This document shows positions 7,713 to 15,617 of a stretch of DNA of 16,114 nt, piece by piece. Under the pieces are notes generated by a model. That model saw nothing but the letters and a program-made list of their open reading frames with translations. It was not told the DNA's origin and ran no database searches. Every line of letters starts with the position of its first letter. The stretch's first letter is position 1. Location: positions 1-16,114 of the forward strand of contig CALDTD010000237.1 of NCBI GenBank assembly GCA_937924345.1, read 5' to 3'. The DNA comes from an uncultured Flavobacteriales bacterium (GTDB lineage: Bacteria; Bacteroidota; Bacteroidia; Flavobacteriales_D; Parvicellaceae). Position numbers and translations under genes: made by a program.

Positions 7713-7728
7713 CGGGTTAAGAAAAGAA

Positions 7729-8460
7729 ATGAAAATGCAAACAATTAATAAACTTTCTATACTTATTCCAGCTTATAATGAGGAAAAAACAATTCATCTT
7801 ATTTTAGATAAAGTAAAGTCAGTAAAACTGGTTGGCGATATTCAAAAAGAAGTAATTATAGTCAACGATTGTTCTTCAGACGAAACTGTACAAGCAGTAG
7901 AGTTGTATAAAGAAAATAATTCAGACTTAAAGATTCAGTTATATAATCAAGAAACTAATAAAGGAAAAGGAGCAGCTATTCACAAAGCAATAGAAAAGGC
8001 TACAGGAGATTATTTAGTGATTCAAGATGCTGACTTAGAGTACGACCCCGAGGAGTATAATGATTTGCTTAAGCCAGTTATAGATGGTTATGCAGATGTA
8101 GTTTACGGTTCGCGTTTTTTAGGGGGAAATCCACATAGGATTCTGTTTTATTGGCACAGTATCGGTAATAAGTTTCTGACTAATTTGTCTAATATGTTTA
8201 CCAATCTTAACCTTACTGATATGGAAACATGCTATAAGTTAATAAAGACAGACATAGCGCAGTCGCTCCAGTTAAAAGAACAACGTTTTGGTTTCGAGCC
8301 AGAGTTAACCGCAAAGCTTTCTCGGGTAAAGGATATTCGCATTTATGAGGTCGGAATTTCTTATTACGGTAGAACTTACGAAGAAGGAAAGAAGATTGGT
8401 TGGAAAGATGGTTTTAGAGCAATTTACTGTATTTTAAAGTATAATTTGTTTTCGAAATAA
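7729..8460 (+). CDS. Family 2 glycosyltransferase, dolichyl/polyprenyl-phosphate sugar synthase-like
   Basis: A 243-residue GT-A enzyme. ILIPAYNEEKT at 11-21 starts the nucleotide-binding fold, IIVNDCSSDET is at 43-53, and NKGKGAAIHKAIEKATGDY leads to the metal-binding DAD (residues 100-102, in QDADLEYDPEEY). GSRFLGG and the later 'MTNLNLTDMETCYKLI'-type segment (here FTNLNLTDMETCYKL) are hallmarks of the DPM1/ArnC-like group that loads a sugar onto a polyprenyl phosphate. Unlike many bacterial relatives, it has no C-terminal transmembrane helices. It probably acts at the cytoplasmic membrane surface in glycan or glycolipid synthesis. ATG at 7729 is chosen; a second ATG two codons later is equally possible. 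Confidence 0.87.
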   Translation: MKMQTINKLSILIPAYNEEKTIHLILDKVKSVKLVGDIQKEVIIVNDCSSDETVQAVELYKENNSDLKIQLYNQETNKGKGAAIHKAIEKATGDYLVIQDADLEYDPEEYNDLLKPVIDGYADVVYGSRFLGGNPHRILFYWHSIGNKFLTNLSNMFTNLNLTDMETCYKLIKTDIAQSLQLKEQRFGFEPELTAKLSRVKDIRIYEVGISYYGRTYEEGKKIGWKDGFRAIYCILKYNLFSK

Positions 8461-8522
8461 CTTGTTTTGGGTAAATTTTTATTAGACAAGAAGTCAAATA
8501 AAAACCGAGCTATTCACTATAT

Positions 8523-8550
8523 CTTTTTTGTTTACGAGACAACAAAAAAG
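8523..8550. repeat. Short perfect inverted repeat, 10-bp arms
   Basis: CTTTTTTGTT (8523-8532) and AACAAAAAAG (8541-8550) are exact reverse complements around an 8-base loop. It lies 62 bases after the glycosyltransferase stop and could weakly terminate transcription in either direction. The stem is almost all A-T and no U-tract follows it on either strand, so the role is doubtful. Confidence 0.3.
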
Positions 8551-8768
8551 GATGCCGTTTCTATCTCTTTTACATTTTCTTGTAGATGTTTACGTTCTAT
8601 TTCGTATTATAAATCATTCCCTATAACCTGCAAAATTTCATAATTACTTTTATCGTAAACATAGTTAATTAAAGAAAGGTTTTCTTGGTTGTATTTAGAG
8701 TCAGCTGTTTTGTCGCACAACTGAACTGCAAAATCATTATGAATTTTTAGTCTAATGTACTTATCTTT
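8535..8768 (-). pseudogene. Possible remnant of a decayed coding sequence
   Basis: On the minus strand, one frame is open from 8768 to 8535 apart from a single TAA at 8609-8607. It reads 53 protein-like codons (for example DKTADSKYNQENLSLINYVY), the stop, then 24 more (YEIERKHLQENVKEIETASF and so on) before another TAA. It has no start codon, and its 5' end lies out of frame inside the thioredoxin gene's last codons. I cannot link it to any family. The otherwise non-genic 8461-8746 stretch holds nothing else beyond a short A/T inverted repeat. Confidence 0.3.
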
Positions 8769-9244
8769 TTAATTTGTTTGTAAAGTTCCTTTTCGTCACC
8801 TGGAGCATAGTTATTATGGTCCCATACAATATTTCCTTTGCCATCTAGTAAAAAAGTATGAGGAATGTTTGTAACATTCATCGCTTTTTTTAACTCTCCA
8901 TTAGGGTCTAATAGAACTTCATAATCCCATGCCTGACTTTGTATATATGGCTCTACTCTGCCAAAAGAACGAGAGTTGTCAATAGAAATAGCTACAAGTC
9001 TTACGCCTGTTTCCTTTTGCCAAATGTCATATTCCTTAGCTATAGTGTTAAGCTCAGCTTTACAAGGTCTACACCAGGTAGCCCAAAAACTAATTATTGT
9101 AGGATTTCCATCTTTAGAAATTGTTGAAACATCAACTAATTTTCCCTCTAGATTTTTAAGTTTTACGAATGGCAATTTGTTTTTTTGTCCTACAATAGAA
9201 AGCGTTAAAAGAGTAATAAATATGGTAAGAATATTTTTTTTCAT
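8747..9244 (-). CDS. TlpA-like thioredoxin-fold protein, exported
   Basis: A 165-residue protein with a signal peptide (MKKNILTIFITLLTLSIVGQ, residues 1-20) and one AhpC/TSA-Redoxin thioredoxin domain. FWATWCRPCK carries the redox cysteines as CRPC at residues 58-61. Also present are VAISIDNSRSFGRVEPYIQS, the loop before the cis-proline, and NIPHTFLLDGKGNIVW with the cis-proline. Family members reduce periplasmic disulfides, for example in cytochrome c maturation or outer membrane protein repair. The ATG at 9244 is preferred to one 27 bases upstream because the signal peptide starts there and because the predicted -7 promoter element (9274-9281) lies too close to the earlier codon. It is flanked by unrelated genes, so its partner is unknown. 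Confidence 0.87.
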   Translation of the reverse strand: MKKNILTIFITLLTLSIVGQKNKLPFVKLKNLEGKLVDVSTISKDGNPTIISFWATWCRPCKAELNTIAKEYDIWQKETGVRLVAISIDNSRSFGRVEPYIQSQAWDYEVLLDPNGELKKAMNVTNIPHTFLLDGKGNIVWDHNNYAPGDEKELYKQIKKISTLD

Positions 9245-9273
9245 AATTACTATTGTGTCTTCAATTTTCAAGC

Positions 9274-9281
9274 CAAATATA
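9274..9281 (-). promoter_or_regulatory. -7 promoter element for the TlpA-like gene
   Basis: On the minus strand this is TATATTTG, an exact TAnnTTTG match 29 bases before the ATG at 9244. It supports that start over the one at 9271. A -33 TTG at normal spacing is not evident. Confidence 0.42.
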
Positions 9282-9400
9282 AAAAAATGAGTGTATTTTA
9301 TTACCTTTTTTTAGTAAATTGATTATAATGTAAAATTAAGATATACTTGAAGACTTCGAAACTAGAATTTTAGTACTTTAGAATACTATCTTTTTAAACT

Positions 9401-10156
9401 ATGATTAAAAAAATATTAACTGTTATACTTTTATTAGGAACGATTAGTGTACTAGCTCAGTTGAAACTAATAGAACCTTCTCGACCAAATATTAATTTGA
9501 ACAGTACAACAATAAATATATCTGGTACTCCAGCAGATGTAGATTTAGAATTTGCTTTATCTGTTATAAATGTTTCTTCTCAGTCTTACACTGTGAAATG
9601 TAGAAGAACAGAAGTTGATGTACAGACGAACACAAAAAATGCTACCTGCTGGGTGTTGTGTCCGCCAGATGCAGATGCAGAAGATTTTCCTGTGTTTGTA
9701 GTTGGACAAAATGGAGTTGAATATTCAGAGTTTATAGCTTCAGGAGATACAGTAGTTGGTTTTTCTGCAAAACATAAACCCAATAGTGAAGATGGATGCT
9801 CTTTGTATTTGTATGAGTTTTTTGATGATGCGGACCCATTAGTTACATTAGCTAGTGTCTTTGGTCGTTTTTAACATAATGTAAATACTTCTTGTACAGC
9901 TTCTCAATTAGAAAAAAAGAACTTGGCGTTTTCAATGTTTCCAAACCCTGTTCAATCTCTGTTAACAATTCAGTTAGATAAAAGTAATTTAAGTTTGTCT
10001 ATTGTTGATATGTTAGGTAAAACAGTTTTGTCTAGAGATAATATGTCTAATAAAAATACTATTAACTTAAGTCAGTTGAATAATGGAGTGTATTTTGTTT
10101 CTGTAAAAGAAAATGGAGTTGTATTAAAAACTGAAAAGTTAATTGTAAAAAATTAA
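9401..10156 (+). pseudogene. Small T9SS-sorted exported protein split by an in-frame stop codon
   Basis: One continuous frame runs from ATG 9401 to TAA 10154-10156, broken by a single TAA at 9872-9874. The first part (157 codons) starts with a signal peptide (MIKKILTVILLLGTISVLAQ). It then encodes a domain with 'NISGTPADVDLEFALSV', three cysteines in CRRTEV and CWVLCPP, and 'VGQNGVEYSEFIASGDTVVG'. The second part (93 codons) reads HNVNTSCTASQLEKKNLAFS, then MFPNPVQSLLTIQL and GVYFVSVKENG, a standard T9SS type A sorting domain. Nothing else in the frame is damaged, so a single base change seems to have created the stop, for example AAA, CAA or GAA to TAA. As written, the product would reach the periplasm without its sorting signal. 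A sequencing error or programmed readthrough would also explain the data. The domain's function is unknown to me. Confidence 0.8.
9875..10156 (+). pseudogene. Orphaned T9SS type A sorting domain (3' part of the split gene)
   Basis: This is the 93-codon continuation after the premature TAA. FPNP, 'LSIVDMLGKTVLS', 'NTINLSQLNNGVYFVSV' and the closing KTEKLIVKN are classic T9SS C-terminal domain features. It has no signal peptide and only a TTG (9923) or internal ATG (9935) as possible starts, so it could not work as a separate gene. Confidence 0.75.
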
Positions 10157-10178
10157 TTTTTGTTTTAAGGTTTATATT

Positions 10179-10210
10179 AAGCGGTTTCTAATTTTAGAGC
10201 CGCTTTTTTT
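10179..10210 (+). terminator. Rho-independent terminator before queA
   Basis: AAGCGG (10179-10184) pairs with CCGCTT (10200-10205) around a 15-base loop that can pair partly within itself. A run of seven T (10204-10210) follows. It lies 22 bases after the split T9SS gene. Confidence 0.72.
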
Positions 10211-10273
10211 ATTCTTAAGCTTAATTATTTAAGACTTTAAATCTGTTACTTTAGTAATTCTGTTATTATTTAT

Positions 10274-10281
10274 TACTTTTG
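10274..10281 (+). promoter_or_regulatory. -7 promoter element for queA
   Basis: TACTTTTG matches TAnnTTTG exactly and is 20 bases before the queA ATG. It comes after the terminator that isolates queA from upstream transcription. No TTG lies at the usual -33 spacing. Confidence 0.48.
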
Positions 10282-10301
10282 CAATCTAAAATTATATTAA
10301 A

Positions 10302-11351
10302 ATGAAATTATCTCAATTTGAATTTGATTTACCAGAAGAATTGCTGTCAGAATATCCAGCAGAAGTTAGAGATGAGTCTAGGTTAATGGTGGTGCACAGA
10401 GATACTGGTGAAATCGAACATAAAATGTTTAAAGATGTTATTGATTATTTCGATGATGGAGATGTTTTTGTTTTAAATAATACTAAAGTTTTTCCTGCTA
10501 GAATGTATGGAAATAAAGAAAAAACTGGAGCTAGAATTGAGGTTTTTCTTTTAAGAGAGTTGAATAGAGAAAGTTTACTTTGGGATGTTCTAGTTGATCC
10601 AGCTCGTAAGATTAGAATAGGGAATAAACTTTACTTTGGAGAGAACGATGAATTAATGGCCGAGGTTATTGATAATACAACTTCTAGAGGGAGAACATTG
10701 CGTTTCTTGTTTGATGGTTCATACGAAGAGTTTCAAGCTGTAATTAAAAAATTAGGGCAAACTCCACTTCCTAAATATATAAAGCGTGAGCCAACTCCAG
10801 AAGATGAAGAACGCTACAAAACTATTTTTGCTAAAGAAGAAGGGGCAGTAGCTGCACCAACGGCTGGGCTTCACTTTAGTAAGCAGTTGATGAAGCGTTT
10901 AGAAATAAAAGGAATAGACTTTACAGAAATTACTTTGCATGTTGGTTTAGGTACATTTAGAGGTGTTGAGGTAGAAGATCTTACAAAACACAAGATGGAC
11001 TCTGAACAGTTAATAATCCCTCAAGAAGCTGCAGATAGAGTAAATAGAGCAAAAAGAGAAAAGAAAAAAATTGTTGCGGTTGGAACAACATCTATGCGTG
11101 CGCTAGAGACTTCTGTTGCAGTTAATAAAGATTTGAAGCCTTTCGAAGGGTGGACAAATAAATTTATATTCCCTCCTTACGATTTTAGTATTGCAGATGC
11201 TATGATAACTAATTTTCATACACCTAAATCTACTTTAATTATGATGATTTCAGCTTATGCTGGTTATGATTTAGCAATGAAAGCTTATAAGATTGCGGTA
11301 GAAGAAAAATACCGTTTTTATTCTTATGGAGATGCTATGTTGATTGTATAA
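10302..11351 (+). CDS. queA: S-adenosylmethionine:tRNA ribosyltransferase-isomerase
   Basis: A 349-residue cytoplasmic enzyme that transfers and isomerises the ribosyl group of S-adenosylmethionine onto 7-aminomethyl-7-deazaguanine at tRNA position 34, forming epoxyqueuosine. All the family blocks are present in order: '[20 protein letters not shown]' at the N-terminus, [54 protein letters not shown] and [20 protein letters not shown]. The length is close to the E. coli enzyme (356). No other queuosine gene is in the window. It has its own promoter element, and terminators on both sides, so it is probably monocistronic. Confidence 0.96.
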   Translation: MKLSQFEFDLPEELLSEYPAEVRDESRLMVVHRDTGEIEHKMFKDVIDYFDDGDVFVLNNTKVFPARMYGNKEKTGARIEVFLLRELNRESLLWDVLVDPARKIRIGNKLYFGENDELMAEVIDNTTSRGRTLRFLFDGSYEEFQAVIKKLGQTPLPKYIKREPTPEDEERYKTIFAKEEGAVAAPTAGLHFSKQLMKRLEIKGIDFTEITLHVGLGTFRGVEVEDLTKHKMDSEQLIIPQEAADRVNRAKREKKKIVAVGTTSMRALETSVAVNKDLKPFEGWTNKFIFPPYDFSIADAMITNFHTPKSTLIMMISAYAGYDLAMKAYKIAVEEKYRFYSYGDAMLIV

Positions 11352-11375
11352 TCAAATAAAAAATAATTAAATTTA

Positions 11376-11413
11376 AAGCCTTGTTCAGTTCTTATTGAAT
11401 GAGGCTTTTTTTT
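11376..11413 (+). terminator. Rho-independent terminator after queA
   Basis: AAGCCTTGTTCA (11376-11387) pairs with TGAATGAGGCTT (11396-11407) over 12 positions, two of them G-U, around an 8-base loop. A T run to 11413 follows. It ends 13 bases before the rlmN start, so rlmN needs a promoter inside or after it; I did not find a convincing one. Confidence 0.82.
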
Positions 11414-11426
11414 ACCCAAAGAATGT

Positions 11427-12500
11427 ATGGTTATGAGCGATAAGAAAATAGATATTCGTCAGTTAACGTTAGATGAATTAAAAACATATTTTACTGAAAT
11501 TGGAGAAAAACCTTTTAGAGCAAAACAAGTGTATGAATGGCTTTGGAAAAAATCATTAGTTAATTTTGACGATATGAGTAATCTTTCTTTGTCACTTAGA
11601 GAGAAGATGAAAGAGCACTTTGAAATTCGTTACTTAACAATTGCCGAATCTCAAAAAAGTAAGGATAAGACTATAAAGAGTGTTTTTAAGCTTTCAGATG
11701 GTGCAATTGTAGAAGGGGTTTTAATTCCCACTCCGAAAAGAATGACGGCTTGTATTTCTGTGCAGGTTGGATGCAGTTTAGCTTGTGATTTCTGCGCAAC
11801 AGGAAAATTAAAAAGAGTACGTAATCTAAATCCAGATGAAATTTATGATCAAGTTGTGTTAATTAATAAACAAGCGATAGAAGAGTATGGGATACCGCTT
11901 TCAAATATTGTTTATATGGGAATGGGTGAGCCGTTGTTGAATTATAAAAATATGTTGCATTCTATCGAAAAGATTACACACGAAGATGGCTTAGGAATGT
12001 CTCCTAAAAGGATAACTGTTTCAACAGCAGGTATTGCTAAAATGATTGAAAAGCTAGCTGATGATAATGTGAAGTTTAATTTAGCACTTTCTTTACATGC
12101 GGCTAATGACGAAAAGCGATCGCAGGTTATGGATATTAATAATTCTAACTCCTTAGGTGAATTAGCTAAAGCTTTACGATATTTTCATGATAAAACAGGG
12201 AAACGAGTCACATTTGAGTATTGTATTTTTAAAGGTATTAATGAAGAAATTAATGATGCTAAAGAATTAGCTGAATTTTGTAAAAATGTCCCTTGTAAGG
12301 TCAATATAATAGAGTATAATGCTATTGATGGAGGTAAATACCAGCAAGCTGATTTCAAAAAAGTCGATGCTTTTGCAGCTTATTTAGAAAGCAAAAATAT
12401 TATAGTAAATATTCGTAGGAGTAGGGGTAAAGATATCGATGCAGCATGCGGTCAGCTCGCAAATAAAAACGAAGTAGTAACCGAAAAACTTTACAAGTAA
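11427..12500 (+). CDS. rlmN: Dual-specificity 23S rRNA/tRNA adenine-C2 methyltransferase (radical SAM)
   Basis: A 357-residue radical-SAM enzyme that methylates C2 of A2503 in 23S rRNA and of A37 in some tRNAs, affecting translational accuracy. The [4Fe-4S] cluster motif CxxxCxxC is at C116, C120 and C123 (VGCSLACDFCATGK). The cysteine seven residues before it (C109, in TACISVQ) and C341 near the C-terminus (DAACGQLA) match the two catalytic cysteines of E. coli RlmN (C118 and C355). 'YMGMGEPLLNY' and 'RITVSTAGI' are further RlmN hallmarks. The start may be ATG 11427 or ATG 11433 (MSDKK); nothing decides between them. The glycosyltransferase gene follows after 6 bases. Confidence 0.95.
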   Translation: MVMSDKKIDIRQLTLDELKTYFTEIGEKPFRAKQVYEWLWKKSLVNFDDMSNLSLSLREKMKEHFEIRYLTIAESQKSKDKTIKSVFKLSDGAIVEGVLIPTPKRMTACISVQVGCSLACDFCATGKLKRVRNLNPDEIYDQVVLINKQAIEEYGIPLSNIVYMGMGEPLLNYKNMLHSIEKITHEDGLGMSPKRITVSTAGIAKMIEKLADDNVKFNLALSLHAANDEKRSQVMDINNSNSLGELAKALRYFHDKTGKRVTFEYCIFKGINEEINDAKELAEFCKNVPCKVNIIEYNAIDGGKYQQADFKKVDAFAAYLESKNIIVNIRRSRGKDIDAACGQLANKNEVVTEKLYK

Positions 12501-12506
12501 TTAAAT

Positions 12507-13652
12507 TTGATTTCCAAGCCTAAAATAGTCGTCTTTATAGATTGGTATGTGCCAGCTTACAAAGCAGGGGGGCCAATTCGTTCGGTTTATAACCTTATAG
12601 AGTCAATTTATGATAAGTATGATTTTTATGTCATTACTTCCAATCTGGATATTGACAATGCTATTCTTAATGGGGTAGAGTTTAATAGTTGGACAAAACA
12701 AGGGAAAGCAAATGTGCTGTACCTAACAAAGGAAAATCAAACTAAAGTTAGGTTTAATAAAGAGGTTGAGAGTGTTAAACCTTCGCATATTTATTTAAAT
12801 AGTCTGTTTTCATTAAAATTTACATTGTTACCGCTTTTATTATTTCGTAAAAATTATAAAATTGTTTTGGCTCCTAGAGGTATGCTAGGTGCTGAATCAT
12901 TGGCTATAAAAGCTTTGAAGAAAAAAGTTTTTTTAAGTGTCGCTAAGTTTTTTGGTCTTTATAAGAATGTACTATGGCATGTTAGTTCTAAAATAGAAGG
13001 AGGTGAGGTAAGAAAAGCCTTTGGTAGTGATGTTACAATAAAAGTGGCAAGTAACTTAACGTTAGTGCCCAATGAACTTAATTTATTAAGTAAAGAAGCA
13101 GGTAAGATTAAGTTACTTATGGTGGGAAGAGTCGTACCGATAAAAAATATTCATTTTTTTTTAGAAGAGTTAAAAGGATTAAGTCTTAATTCAGAAGTTA
13201 AAATTTCAATAGTAGGTCTTATTGAGGATGAAGATTATTATCAAAAATGTTTGTCCTTAGTTAAAGATATTCCAAACAATATTCAAGTTGTTTTTTTAGG
13301 GGCTTTACCTCCGTTTGAAGTAGCGAGTTTATATCAAAGTCATCATTTGTTGGTTAGTACAAGTTTAAACGAAAACTATGGCCACTCAATAGCAGAGGCG
13401 TTAACTCATGGACGTCCGATTTTAGTTAGTAACAATACGCCTTGGAAAAATTTAAAAAAACTTAAAATAGGAGCAAATTTAAATTTGGAAATAGGGTTGT
13501 TTGGTAAAGAATTACAGAAGTTTATCGATTTAGAATGTACTCATTTTCAAGAGCTTCAAAAGAGGGCTAAAGATTATGCATTAACCGAGTTAAAAAGTAA
13601 GAATTCTATTAAAAAATCGATTGCATTGTTTAGTCCTGATGTTGCGAAGTGA
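12507..13652 (+). CDS. Family 4 glycosyltransferase
   Basis: A 381-residue GT-B fold enzyme. The N-terminal half starts KIVVFIDWYVPAYKAGGPIR, the usual glycine-rich acceptor-domain opening of wall/LPS glycosyltransferases. 'LAPRGMLGAESLAIK' (121-135) is typical of the subfamily. The donor-binding half begins about residue 200 with LLMVGRVVPIKNI, and the E-x7-E motif is in NENYGHSIAEAL (E289 and E297). It has no transmembrane helix and is probably a peripheral inner-membrane enzyme in polysaccharide or O-antigen synthesis. Translation most likely starts at the TTG at 12507, 6 bases after the rlmN stop; there is no ATG at the N-terminus in this frame. It is probably co-transcribed with rlmN although unrelated in function. 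Confidence 0.87.
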   Translation: MISKPKIVVFIDWYVPAYKAGGPIRSVYNLIESIYDKYDFYVITSNLDIDNAILNGVEFNSWTKQGKANVLYLTKENQTKVRFNKEVESVKPSHIYLNSLFSLKFTLLPLLLFRKNYKIVLAPRGMLGAESLAIKALKKKVFLSVAKFFGLYKNVLWHVSSKIEGGEVRKAFGSDVTIKVASNLTLVPNELNLLSKEAGKIKLLMVGRVVPIKNIHFFLEELKGLSLNSEVKISIVGLIEDEDYYQKCLSLVKDIPNNIQVVFLGALPPFEVASLYQSHHLLVSTSLNENYGHSIAEALTHGRPILVSNNTPWKNLKKLKIGANLNLEIGLFGKELQKFIDLECTHFQELQKRAKDYALTELKSKNSIKKSIALFSPDVAK

Positions 13653-13673
13653 TTACTATTTTGTTATGTAATT

Positions 13674-13708
13674 TAAACCTAACAGGTTTTTAAAACCTGC
13701 TAGGTTTA
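13674..13708. repeat. Long inverted repeat between convergent genes (likely bidirectional terminator or REP-like element)
   Basis: TAAACCTAACAGGTTTT (13674-13690) and AAAACCTGCTAGGTTTA (13692-13708) are complementary at 16 of 17 positions around a single base. Exactly 21 bases separate it from the stop codon on each side. Each transcript would end its stem with a run of T/A. Very similar AACCTxxCAGGTTTT palindromes recur between genes in many flavobacterial genomes, from memory. Confidence 0.75.
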
Positions 13709-13729
13709 GTAGATAATGCCTTAATATAA

Positions 13730-15418
13730 TTATTGTTTCTTACAGTAAAGCAGAGCTACGTTTCTTGGTCTTGTTTCTGTTCCTCCACTTACTGCAGAAT
13801 TGAAAGCGGGTATGTCAACTGAATGGGTGTGATTTCCTGACGTAGATATAACAGCGCCAGCAACATTATTAGTGTATCTAGCGTTGTTGTCACCACCAGA
13901 CCTAACATTATCAGATGGGTTTACGCCATCAACAGCACTAAACTGAAGTTGGTTTAGTGTGTGAGAATGTGAGCCTGATAAACTAGTGTTAGTTACTGGG
14001 GGATCAACTGAATGACTGTGGGATGATAATGCTTCTGTCTGTATACTACCCAAAGTCCTACCGACATCAACACCTCTTCCGTTATCTAATCCTCTTACAA
14101 ATTCTCCTCTTAAATCTGGTGTTCCAGCCGTTCCGTCAGCAGCTGCCCAACCAGTTGGACAAGTAGCTAAGTCAAAAGCCATTATTGCTCCTGCTGGCAC
14201 TCCTCCAAATTGCCAACTGGCTTTACCTGCAGCGTCAGAAGTTAATACTTTTCCAGTTGCTTGTGTGCCATCTTCGATCCTGACTGAACCAGCAACATGA
14301 AGTTTTTCTGAAGGGACTGGGATTCCAATACCTAAATTACCATTACTTAGAATGGTAACTTGTCTTCGTAAAGTGCCTGAGTTGTTCGTATAGAACTCTA
14401 GTTCACCATTTATATTGTCATTTGTTCTTCCCCTTAATGAAGCCATATTTAAGTTGTTAGATTGAAATGAAACTTTCATAGCGTTTGGTATCCCACCGTC
14501 ATTATTTACAATAACGTTTGCAAATACTTCCGACAATCCTTTTACTTCAAGAAGAGAATTTGGAGCCGTCGTCCCAATACCAACGTTTCCATTGTTCAAA
14601 ATTACCATGTCTTGATCTCCTGTGGTAATTCCTCCTGTTGTAAATGTAATTGAAGTGTCTCCGTAATTCATTCTTACCTGTCCTATTGCAGTCCCATTTA
14701 AGTTGTATCTATATGCTGCTGATTCGGCATTTGTATTATTGTTATCTAAAGAGATAAATGACCTAACGTTGGTACTATTAAATTTAGCAATGTTATTTAT
14801 AGTTGATGAAACCTCTAATCTTTGAGTTGGGGAGGGTATTCCTATCCCTACATTTCCTTGAGTGAAGATGTTATCTGTAATAGCGTCTGCTTGAGTAGTT
14901 CCTCCAACTTCATACCAATCGTGGTCTTTTAAGGTGCTTAAGTCAACAGTAGTTCCATCATTTGTTAAAGATAATACGTCACCAGTAAGAGTTAAATCTT
15001 GATTATCAGTTCCAGTTCCGTCTTGTAGAGGTGCTAAATCAACGGTGGTAGAAGTTCCATCTTCAATGTCTATTTGCAAAGAAGTTCCAGTAAGCGTTGC
15101 GCCAGTAAGGTTTTGGTTGTCACTTCCTGTTCCGTTTCCGACTAATACCCATTGGGTTCCATCCCAATAGTAAAATACAAGTAAGTCTTTATCGTAAACT
15201 AGCATTCCGTTTTCTGGTAGCCCCATTGCGGTGCCTAATGTAGTTCTGGCAGTTGTAGTAAGTCGAGGAATTAAAACCCCTTTATCTTCACTTGCTACAT
15301 CTAACATCGCGTTAGCATTTGGGTTTGCACCAGTATTGTTAACACCTACACCGCCTTGGGCACTAATAGACGATATACTCGCTGTAAATATTGAAGTAAA
15401 TAAAATAATTTTTTTCAT
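13730..15418 (-). CDS. Exported fibre-like protein with phage tail-collar C-terminus
   Basis: A 562-residue protein with a Sec signal peptide (MKKIILFTSIFTASISSISA, residues 1-20). 'GVGVNNTGANPNANAMLDV' and 'KGVLIPRLTT' (residues 47-56) form the standard opening of a flavobacterial surface-protein class. Two related repeats follow at about 98-132 and 135-163 (each with DNQ, a Leu/Thr/Gly stretch and TVDL). Three copies of N-(V/L)-GIG-x4-P (189, 278, 361) lie in a beta-rich shaft. The C-terminal 155 residues resemble a tail-collar/tail-fibre tip: VPAGAIMAFDLATCPTGW (408-424), DLRGEFVRG (435-443), three HxH motifs (467, 484, 530) and the classic ending RPRNVALLYC (550-559). It has no T9SS sorting domain. 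No other phage gene is nearby, so this is more likely a chromosomal adhesin or fibre than prophage. The function is not known. Confidence 0.82.
   Translation of the reverse strand: MKKIILFTSIFTASISSISAQGGVGVNNTGANPNANAMLDVASEDKGVLIPRLTTTARTTLGTAMGLPENGMLVYDKDLLVFYYWDGTQWVLVGNGTGSDNQNLTGATLTGTSLQIDIEDGTSTTVDLAPLQDGTGTDNQDLTLTGDVLSLTNDGTTVDLSTLKDHDWYEVGGTTQADAITDNIFTQGNVGIGIPSPTQRLEVSSTINNIAKFNSTNVRSFISLDNNNTNAESAAYRYNLNGTAIGQVRMNYGDTSITFTTGGITTGDQDMVILNNGNVGIGTTAPNSLLEVKGLSEVFANVIVNNDGGIPNAMKVSFQSNNLNMASLRGRTNDNINGELEFYTNNSGTLRRQVTILSNGNLGIGIPVPSEKLHVAGSVRIEDGTQATGKVLTSDAAGKASWQFGGVPAGAIMAFDLATCPTGWAAADGTAGTPDLRGEFVRGLDNGRGVDVGRTLGSIQTEALSSHSHSVDPPVTNTSLSGSHSHTLNQLQFSAVDGVNPSDNVRSGGDNNARYTNNVAGAVISTSGNHTHSVDIPAFNSAVSGGTETRPRNVALLYCKKQ
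14930..15127 (-). repeat. Two tandem divergent repeats within the fibre-like protein
   Basis: These encode residues 98-132 and 135-163. Both follow the pattern DNQ-(N/D)-L-T, a short glycine turn, a hydrophobic strand, then a DGT turn and TVDL. They probably form beta-strand repeats of the shaft. Confidence 0.6.
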
Positions 15419-15617
15419 TGAGAATAATTTTCATCTAATTTATAATAAATTCTTCAATAATTATAGAATTGGGTTTTAAGTTTGTTTCATGGAGTTGTTT
15501 TGGAGTAAGCACGTAAAAAAATATATCAGTAAGAGTGGTCGCCTTTTTCTTTAGATAATGCTTATAGCATGTTATGTTATGAAGTAATTGAAAAGAAAGT
15601 CAAAAAGCGGTAAAAGT

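Noticed and set aside
8939..9290. Plus-strand open frames of 62 and 104 codons across the thioredoxin gene
   Set aside because: They are antisense to a well supported thioredoxin with a CRPC motif and show no domain or signal of their own.
9586..9783. 65-codon minus-strand frame inside the split T9SS gene
   Set aside because: It is antisense to a clearly coding frame and has no recognisable feature.
10211..10301. A preQ1-type riboswitch in front of queA
   Set aside because: The short leader after the predicted promoter (about 15 bases) leaves no room for one, and the upstream hairpin looks like a plain terminator.
13730..15418. Prophage or tailocin module suggested by the tail-collar domain
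   Set aside because: No capsid, terminase, tail, lysis or integrase gene is nearby, and the protein has a Sec signal peptide.
15231..15479. 82-codon plus-strand frame over the start of the fibre-like protein gene
   Set aside because: It is antisense to the signal peptide and N-terminal domain of that gene and has no independent support.
15489..15554. 21-codon plus-strand frame (MELFWSKHVKKYISKSGRLF and one more residue)
   Set aside because: It is too short, has no promoter element or homologue I recognise, and could easily occur by chance in intergenic DNA.
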